Shown here: positions 61,401 through 64,000 of the stretch, one piece after another | Position numbering within the stretch: the stretch's first letter is position 1 | How the letters are laid out: the number at the start of each line of letters is the position of its first letter | Source: Pogonophryne albipinna | Lineage: Eukaryota; Chordata; Actinopteri; Perciformes; Artedidraconidae | NCBI GenBank assembly: GCA_028583405.1 | Contig: CM053251.1 | Span: 13,279,495 to 13,343,494, forward strand | Length of the DNA stretch: 64,000 bases | Direction: 5' to 3' | Position numbers and translations under genes: made by a program | Notes under the pieces: model-generated | The model's input: the letters and a program-made list of their open reading frames with translations, nothing else | What the model was told of the DNA's origin: nothing | Database searches by the model: none

Positions 61401-62144
61401 GTCATTCTGCAACACAGGGTTATAAAACAAAGTGTAGTTGTAGTTCGGTATGCTACACAAAAAAAACATGAAAAACAGAACAAACCAGTAGTACTTTCCT
61501 CTAGTTCATTTTTGGAATTTGCATCAGCAACAAAAACAATGGCGCATTCTGTGTGACGATAATAGGTCATCTTACCATATTAGATACTATCAAACAATGT
61601 CCATCAATTTCAACTACATTTGAGCACCATGGATCATTGATGTCAACACACATTCCACCTCCTCCCAGCCAGGATCATTTTGTGAATAGATACACATGTA
61701 TGTTTCCTTATTTTAATAACACAGGTGACTGAAGACGTGTTTCGCCTGCTGAACACCAACTATGACCTGGTGTGCCGGGGTAAAGTGAGTGTCAAGGGGA
61801 AAGGTGAGATGCTGACCTACTTCCTGGAAGGCAAGGTTCAGGGCGTGGGCACGGTGACCACCTCTTCAGTGGTGCGTTCTGCCAGCCTGGCGCGGCGGAT
61901 CCACTCCTGCGGAAAGACGAGCGTCCCGACCAATCTGGTCAGTGTCTCCTCCGCTGCCAGCCTGACCGTGTACGCCAGCATGAGCAGCACTATACAGATG
62001 AGCACGGCCAACAGCAGCAACAGCCAAGCGATATGCCTGCCCTCACCCTTTGTGCCCGCAGTGGGTGAGGTGGTTGAGGAGGACATAGAGATGACACATA
62101 TTGAGATAGAGGCTGTGGCAGCTGTTGCAGATGTAGCAGTGTAG
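26169..62144 (+). CDS. adcy1: Adenylyl cyclase type 1, Ca2+/calmodulin-stimulated (whole gene, 20 coding exons)
   Basis: Twenty exons, listed separately, join in frame to 1151 residues (human ADCY1: 1119). The enzyme makes cAMP from ATP at the plasma membrane, mainly in neurons, and is switched on by Ca2+/calmodulin. Order: cytoplasmic N terminus; six membrane segments (about 59-230); C1a catalytic domain (about 290-470) with the metal-binding aspartates D298 (FADIVGF) and D342 (LGDCYY), 44 apart as usual; C1b with the calmodulin-binding stretch [15 protein letters not shown] at 525-539; six more membrane segments (about 600-800) with N-glycosylation sequons at N695, N696 and N708 in an outer loop; C2a with K913 (KTIG), D990 (QYDIW), N997 and R1001 (NVASR) for adenine and transition-state binding. 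As expected, C2 has no metal aspartates (FASIPNF). ADCY1 rather than other isoforms follows from [15 protein letters not shown] and the calmodulin stretch. Teleosts can have two copies (a and b); I cannot tell which this is. Confidence 0.96.
26778..29572 (+). other. adcy1: adcy1 intron 1
   Basis: GTACGT to TTTGCAG. Contains a short (TA)n tract at about 27522-27543. No other coding sequence recognised. Confidence 0.85.
29573..29722 (+). CDS. adcy1: adcy1 coding exon 2 (residues 204-253)
   Basis: Encodes membrane segment 6 ([20 protein letters not shown]) and the linker [20 protein letters not shown], ending DENEKQ. The linker helix couples the membrane domain to C1. Donor CAG|GTACAG. Confidence 0.96.
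29967..30050 (+). repeat. adcy1: (CT)n(CA)n microsatellite at the exon 3 splice acceptor
   Basis: CT-rich sequence, (TC)n and then about 20 CA units with one CATA break run directly into the CAG acceptor at 30051-30053. It occupies the place of the normal polypyrimidine tract. Confidence 0.95.
30054..30172 (+). CDS. adcy1: adcy1 coding exon 3 (residues 254-293)
   Basis: Encodes [20 protein letters not shown] and [18 protein letters not shown], the start of C1a. Donor CAG|GTAGGA; the last serine codon is split after two bases. Confidence 0.96.
30173..36252 (+). other. adcy1: adcy1 intron 3
   Basis: 6.1 kb, GTAGGA to CGTCACAG. AT-rich. I see no exon, RNA gene or full transposon in it. Confidence 0.8.
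36253..36364 (+). CDS. adcy1: adcy1 coding exon 4 (residues 293-330)
   Basis: Encodes [20 protein letters not shown] and [18 protein letters not shown]298 is the first metal-binding aspartate. Residue 303 is Cys where the human protein has Gly as I recall it. Donor ACG|GTGAGT. Confidence 0.97.
37377..37413 (+). repeat. (CA)n microsatellite
   Basis: About 18 CA units, followed by AGAAGCACACA repeats. Confidence 0.95.
38019..39461. mobile_element. hAT-like transposon nested in the inverted-repeat block
   Basis: Body 38027-39453 (1427 bp) with ends TAGGGTTGGGTA and TACCCAACCCTA. A perfect 8-bp duplication, GACCTAAC, lies at 38019-38026 and 39454-39461. The ends are rich in GGAACCGGTTCC-type and GAATCGGAATC-type subrepeats. 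A TA-rich hairpin around ACACGTGT lies at about 38209-38270. No transposase frame, so non-autonomous. An 8-bp duplication fits the hAT superfamily. It inserted into X after X was in place. Confidence 0.75.
40837..41471 (-). mobile_element. Reversed Y unit with a THAP-like N-terminal motif
   Basis: On the minus strand, from 40992, the frame reads [18 protein letters not shown]. The spacing C-x4-C-x-N-R with A two residues after the first Cys is that of the start of THAP zinc fingers, found in P-element-type transposases and host THAP proteins. The downstream C-x2-H part is not visible. The plus-orientation Y copy lacks about 35 bp exactly here and reads MSCCVK then stop. Confidence 0.35.
42431..42700 (+). 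mobile_element. TTAA-flanked MITE, copy 1 (3'-truncated)
   Basis: Starts TTAAAGGTGGAGTAGGTAAT and contains the family core (CCAATGAGGGCACGAGATAA, GGAAGGCTGACAGGCAGGTA). It diverges after the TCCACAGATGACATTTTT segment, so the right end is lost. Confidence 0.75.
42955..43354 (+). mobile_element. TTAA-flanked MITE, copy 2 (complete)
   Basis: TTAA at both ends, with inverted ends AGGTAGGGTATGTAAGTTTG and its near-complement; GAAACCGGCTCGAG pairs with CTCGAGCCGGTTTC inside. TTAA duplication is the mark of piggyBac-type insertion, an inference here. Confidence 0.8.
43753..44030 (+). repeat. Common fish AAATGGTAAATGG repeat, nested
   Basis: Begins AAATGGTAAATGGACTGTAC, continues TATATAGCGCTTTATCCAGT and AAAGCGCTTTACATACTAC, and ends CTTGCCCAAGGATACATCGA then GGGATCAAACCCACAACCTT. 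I recognise this layout from many teleost genomes. It interrupts the Harbinger-like element and is therefore younger. Confidence 0.6.
44201..44261. repeat. Hairpin, about 19-bp arms
   Basis: CTGTAGCATGGTCAGTAGC at the left pairs with GCTACTGACCATGCTACAG at the right. The loop has further AGTAGC repeats. Confidence 0.85.
44637..44825 (-). repeat. Common fish ACATTACA...AAAGCGACTTACA repeat
   Basis: Starts with ACATTACATTACATG, then GACGCTTTTATCCAAAGCGA, AGTGTCTTGCCCAGGGACAC, and ends near ACTAACCACTGAACCACAAC. This order is familiar from teleost repeats. Orientation is nominal. Confidence 0.55.
45982..46370 (-). mobile_element. TTAA-flanked MITE, copy 3 (reversed)
   Basis: TTAA at both ends; the core reads on the minus strand. 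A few short differences from copy 2, including near 46280. Confidence 0.8.
49139..49232 (-). repeat. Fragment of the ACATTACA...AAAGCGACCTACA repeat
   Basis: TTTTACATTACATTCCCTTT then CTTTTATCCAAAGCGACCTA and GAGATTCAAACTCGGG. Shorter relative of 44637-44825. Confidence 0.45.
50747..50874 (+). CDS. adcy1: adcy1 coding exon 5 (residues 331-373)
   Basis: Encodes [20 protein letters not shown] then [21 protein letters not shown]342 is the second metal-binding aspartate. Donor AAC|GTGAGT. Confidence 0.97.
50875..51997 (+). other. adcy1: adcy1 intron 5
   Basis: GTGAGT to CTTTCAG. Has a run of nine or more G near 51245. Nothing else recognised. Confidence 0.8.
51998..52156 (+). CDS. adcy1: adcy1 coding exon 6 (residues 373-426)
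   Basis: Encodes [20 protein letters not shown] then [20 protein letters not shown], the core of C1a. Donor CCTGG|GTCAGT, a less common but usable donor. Confidence 0.96.
52594..52735 (+). CDS. adcy1: adcy1 coding exon 7 (residues 426-473)
   Basis: Encodes [20 protein letters not shown] and [13 protein letters not shown], the end of C1a. Donor AAG|GTATGG. Confidence 0.96.
53271..53344 (+). repeat. (CTCCT)n pentanucleotide repeat
   Basis: Runs of CCTTT-type units pass into about ten CTCCT units in intron 7. Confidence 0.93.
53913..54068 (+). CDS. adcy1: adcy1 coding exon 8 (residues 474-525)
   Basis: Encodes [20 protein letters not shown] and [17 protein letters not shown] in C1b. The last lysine begins the calmodulin-binding stretch. 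Donor AAG|GTATAA. Confidence 0.96.
54069..56020 (+). other. adcy1: adcy1 intron 8
   Basis: About 2 kb. The stretch 55130-55570 is strongly purine-rich (GGAAG, AGAAAG units) on the plus strand. No exon recognised. Confidence 0.75.
56021..56218 (+). CDS. adcy1: adcy1 coding exon 9 (residues 526-591)
   Basis: Starts [14 protein letters not shown], the calmodulin-binding region of type 1 cyclase (human RRALRTASEKLRNR), then [19 protein letters not shown] and [17 protein letters not shown]. Acceptor TATCTAAAG, donor AGG|GTGAGG. Confidence 0.95.
56255..56786. mobile_element. MITE with AGGTCACC/GGGGACCT ends in intron 9
   Basis: Ends TTAAAGGTCACCTATTGT and AATAGGGGACCTTTAA are imperfect inverted repeats flanked by TTAA. 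A run of 29 C (56493-56521) lies inside. The ends resemble a repeat common in fish introns. Confidence 0.55.
56493..56521 (+). repeat. Poly(C) run of 29
   Basis: Uninterrupted C from 56493 to 56521, preceded by CA. Exact length is likely to be unreliable in sequencing and assembly. Confidence 0.9.
56827..56924 (+). CDS. adcy1: adcy1 coding exon 10 (residues 592-624)
   Basis: Encodes [20 protein letters not shown] and [13 protein letters not shown], membrane segment 7. Donor CCACA|GTATGT. Confidence 0.95.
57045..57129 (+). CDS. adcy1: adcy1 coding exon 11 (residues 624-652)
   Basis: Acceptor TCGTCTCAG. Encodes [20 protein letters not shown] then YLHITKIQ, membrane segment 8. The intron before it is only 120 bp. 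Donor CAG|GTAAAT. Confidence 0.95.
57237..57625 (+). mobile_element. TTAA-flanked MITE, copy 4
   Basis: TTAA at both ends, in intron 11, 108 bp after exon 11. Same orientation as copies 1 and 2. Confidence 0.8.
57987..58076 (+). CDS. adcy1: adcy1 coding exon 12 (residues 653-682)
   Basis: Encodes [20 protein letters not shown] then [10 protein letters not shown], membrane segment 9. Donor GTG|GTAAGT. Confidence 0.95.
58302..58561 (+). CDS. adcy1: adcy1 coding exon 13 (residues 683-769)
   Basis: Encodes an outer loop with sequons N695, N696 and N708 and membrane segments 10-11 ([36 protein letters not shown]). The loop differs from the human one, as is usual for this region. Donor GG|GTGAGC. 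Confidence 0.94.
59270..59396 (+). CDS. adcy1: adcy1 coding exon 14 (residues 769-811)
   Basis: Encodes [20 protein letters not shown] (membrane segment 12) and [14 protein letters not shown]. Acceptor TTCCACAG, donor CAG|GTGAGG. Confidence 0.95.
59724..59840 (+). CDS. adcy1: adcy1 coding exon 15 (residues 812-850)
   Basis: Encodes [20 protein letters not shown] then [12 protein letters not shown], the helix leading into C2a. Donor ATG|GTGAGC. Confidence 0.97.
59949..60095 (+). CDS. adcy1: adcy1 coding exon 16 (residues 851-899)
   Basis: Encodes [20 protein letters not shown] and [14 protein letters not shown]2a has Ser where C1a has the metal aspartate, as in all class III membrane cyclases. 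Donor GAG|GTGGGA. Confidence 0.97.
60170..60268 (+). CDS. adcy1: adcy1 coding exon 17 (residues 900-932)
   Basis: Encodes [20 protein letters not shown]913 is the adenine-binding lysine. Only a 74-bp intron precedes it. Donor AAG|GTGACA. Confidence 0.96.
60383..60497 (+). CDS. adcy1: adcy1 coding exon 18 (residues 933-971)
   Basis: Encodes [20 protein letters not shown] and [12 protein letters not shown]. Donor GTGG|GTACGT. Confidence 0.96.
60610..60734 (+). CDS. adcy1: adcy1 coding exon 19 (residues 971-1012)
   Basis: Encodes [20 protein letters not shown] then [21 protein letters not shown]990, N997 and R1001 are the adenine and transition-state residues. Donor CAG|GTATCT. Confidence 0.97.
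60866..61250 (-). mobile_element. TTAA-flanked MITE, copy 5 (reversed)
   Basis: TTAA at both ends, in intron 19, only 131 bp after exon 19. Close to copy 2 in sequence, opposite orientation. Confidence 0.8.
61725..62144 (+). CDS. adcy1: adcy1 coding exon 20 with stop (residues 1013-1151)
   Basis: Encodes the end of C2a ([20 protein letters not shown]) and a C-terminal tail of about 90 residues that is rich in Ser, Thr, Ala and Val and ends in an acidic/hydrophobic stretch ([20 protein letters not shown]). The tail does not resemble the human tail. TAG at 62142-62144. Confidence 0.95.
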   Translation: MTEDVFRLLNTNYDLVCRGKVSVKGKGEMLTYFLEGKVQGVGTVTTSSVVRSASLARRIHSCGKTSVPTNLVSVSSAASLTVYASMSSTIQMSTANSSNSQAICLPSPFVPAVGEVVEEDIEMTHIEIEAVAAVADVAV

Positions 62145-62286
62145 GAAGACACAAATATAAACACTGAATACAGTAATGAAATCCCTGGTGGGAGGCCTAA
62201 AGAAGACAGGGCTGTCCAGGTATGTCCTTTAAATCCTGAGCTACTGGCACAACCCAGAATGTGCTCATTCAGGATATGAACTTCCA

Positions 62287-62292
62287 AATAAA
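62287..62292 (+). terminator. adcy1: Poly(A) signal AATAAA, proximal
   Basis: 143 bases after the adcy1 stop codon. Confidence 0.45.
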
Positions 62293-63679
62293 TGATATGG
62301 TGAAATGGACAATCATGCTCGATTTAGGGTTTTTTATCTGCTTCCTACTCATGGAAGTCAAACAGAAAGACATCCGTATTCTCAAGTCCTCTTTCTAACA
62401 TCTCTATAATAACAGATGATTTGTGTTGTTCCTGGGATTCCCTCAGATCCAGGTATAATGTGCATCTTTGTTTTCTAAGTGGAGCATATTCCATGTACAA
62501 GAGATATGTGCATTGATATCCAGAAAAAGACTGATCATGCTATTGCACTGTCTTTCTGATTATGCCAAGGATACATTGCATTATTTACAGTGTACAACGG
62601 TGTTGTTTCTTTTTGGTGTGTGTAAGCATGCATGTGTGTACTTATGAGTGTGTGTATGCATGTGTGATTTATTCTGAATTGTAACAAAACAGCACAAAGT
62701 ACTTTTTTATATTGAGAGCTCACTGGACTAAATAGGCTTTTTTGAGACATATTTACAGGTTATACTGCATGACTTTTTAAGAGCCGACAGCCATAGTAAC
62801 GGTACTCCTGTCGAAAGAGAACCAAAGTATTGAACTTTCTTTCAATCTTTAGTTTTACTGCTCATATTGCATCAACATACAAGAGGGAGGAGAAAATGTT
62901 GCAGCAGGTTGAACAAATTGGCATATGTGACTAACAGGCGTTATCAGTAGACTTAAGAAGTGTCTTTTTGAACCCCATGGATGAGGCGACTGATGCTCAA
63001 TTCCCCTGATTCCCGATAGTTCAACATAATATGGCAAGACATATTGCACTGAGTTGTATGTGTGCTTTGGAAACAAGTTACTGTAAAAACATCACAAAGA
63101 GGACTTAATGTATGGTGCATATATTATGTAGATATCCAGGAAGACTTTCATCCACACAGAGGAGAGCACATACATTGCTTAAGCACATCCAATAAGCACA
63201 CAGCATCAAGTGCACAACTTAGTCCTTTAGCTTTAGCCTCCAAACACTCCATCTACATTGACACAGTATCTCTAGACCACAGAAACTTTGGTGCGGGGTC
63301 AGGTTACCAGCGTCTATCAGGCACACATTACCGTTCTACGGCTCTTTTTGTAATTTTTTAACTACATTTAGAGTTTTACTCTGTGAAATATCAGCTTTAG
63401 CAGCACGTCTCCCAGATACTCCCGGTCTCAAAAACGCCATGCACTTCAAATAGCTTTGTAGCCTGTATCTTTATCAGCGTTCAACTTTTACTTGATCTGC
63501 GAGTGTAAATACATCCTGTTTCAAGTTGTTTGCCTTACTCAATAAGCTTACAGTGATTGCAACCTGCCTTTTTAGATATATTCACTTTGATATGCAGATT
63601 ATACTTTTTGTAAATAGCTAAAAGCTGTAAACTATGTTGTATCTTGTACAGTGTAAAGTTGGGTGATTGAATATTTTGT

Positions 63680-63685
63680 AATAAA
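63680..63685 (+). terminator. adcy1: Poly(A) signal AATAAA, distal
   Basis: About 1.54 kb after the stop, with T- and GT-bearing sequence following. Confidence 0.5.
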
Positions 63686-64000
63686 GACAATATTGGTGTA
63701 TAAAATATAAAAAGAGTATTAATATAAAGAAGTAGGTGTTTAAAGGTTAAGTAAAGCTGTTTATTTGATTTTTTGGATGAGCCATATCAGGATTTCAAAT
63801 CTAAATCGCAATATTTACATTTTGTCCCTCAAACGCAGCACAGCAAACTAACAGCTTGTAACAAATATAACTTTTTATTGGAAGTTAATCATGTTACTTA
63901 TAGTCTATAACATTTTATTTCTCACAACTTAGTTTATGGCTCTCGAAATAACGATTTTTACTCCAAAATATGGCAGATAATTACAGTTTATTTTGCCAAA

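Larger units (their letters stand above)
62145..63700 (+). other. adcy1: adcy1 3' UTR
   Basis: Non-coding sequence after the stop. AATAAA occurs at 62287-62292 and again at 63680-63685. The second, followed by TATTGGTG, is the better candidate for a long 3' UTR. No other gene is visible to the window end. Confidence 0.55.

Noticed and set aside
61838..62287. 149-residue minus-strand frame
   Set aside because: Antisense shadow of adcy1 exon 20.
1..64000. CRISPR arrays, rRNA, tRNA, bacterial or viral genes
   Set aside because: None seen; direct repeats are microsatellites or transposons, and gene structures are vertebrate.

Overview
This window is nuclear DNA from a teleost fish, probably a spiny-rayed one. 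The evidence is vertebrate multi-exon genes with GT-AG introns, AT-rich introns and intergenic DNA, long (GA)n and (CA)n tracts, and many teleost-type short DNA transposons and SINE-like repeats. I saw no bacterial-style operon, CRISPR array, rRNA or tRNA. All calls come from reading the sequence; nothing was searched or aligned by machine.

Genes, left to right. (1) 1356-2750 (+) is a decayed C2H2 zinc-finger sequence, broken by stops, a frame change and an inserted inverted-repeat transposon. (2) 10719-10830 (-) is the first coding exon of phactr1. The rest of that gene should lie left of the window, so positions 1-10718 would be its first intron. (3) 12935-16770 (+) is sirt5, the mitochondrial lysine deacylase: 8 coding exons, 304 residues. 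phactr1 and sirt5 are head to head, about 2.1 kb apart from ATG to ATG. (4) 26169-62144 (+) is adcy1, the Ca2+/calmodulin-stimulated adenylyl cyclase: 20 coding exons, 1151 residues, all reading frames joining cleanly, followed by a 3' UTR with poly(A) signals at 62287 and 63680. Intron 4 alone is 14.4 kb.

Repeats fill much of the rest. They include two copies of one hAT-like element (1-366 and 19094-19920); four (GA)n tracts of the same orientation at 6.2-11 kb; a 3.8-kb block of alternating inverted repeats in adcy1 intron 4 (37628-41471), itself split by a separate hAT-like insertion with a perfect 8-bp target duplication; a Harbinger-like element flanked by TTA (43619-44513); and five copies of a ~0.4-kb TTAA-flanked element inside adcy1 introns.

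The points most worth a second look are these. sirt5 reads QCTD where sirtuins almost always read QNID, and its cofactor loop is also changed. The inverted-repeat block looks like one insertion unit and carries a THAP-like zinc-finger start plus four perfect CRE octamers, inside a cAMP-producing gene. adcy1 exon 3 has a (CT)n(CA)n microsatellite in place of a normal polypyrimidine tract. The three genes are not known to act in one pathway. phactr1 and sirt5 are also close together in human (6p23-p24), while ADCY1 is on human chromosome 7, so sirt5-adcy1 adjacency looks like a fish-lineage arrangement.
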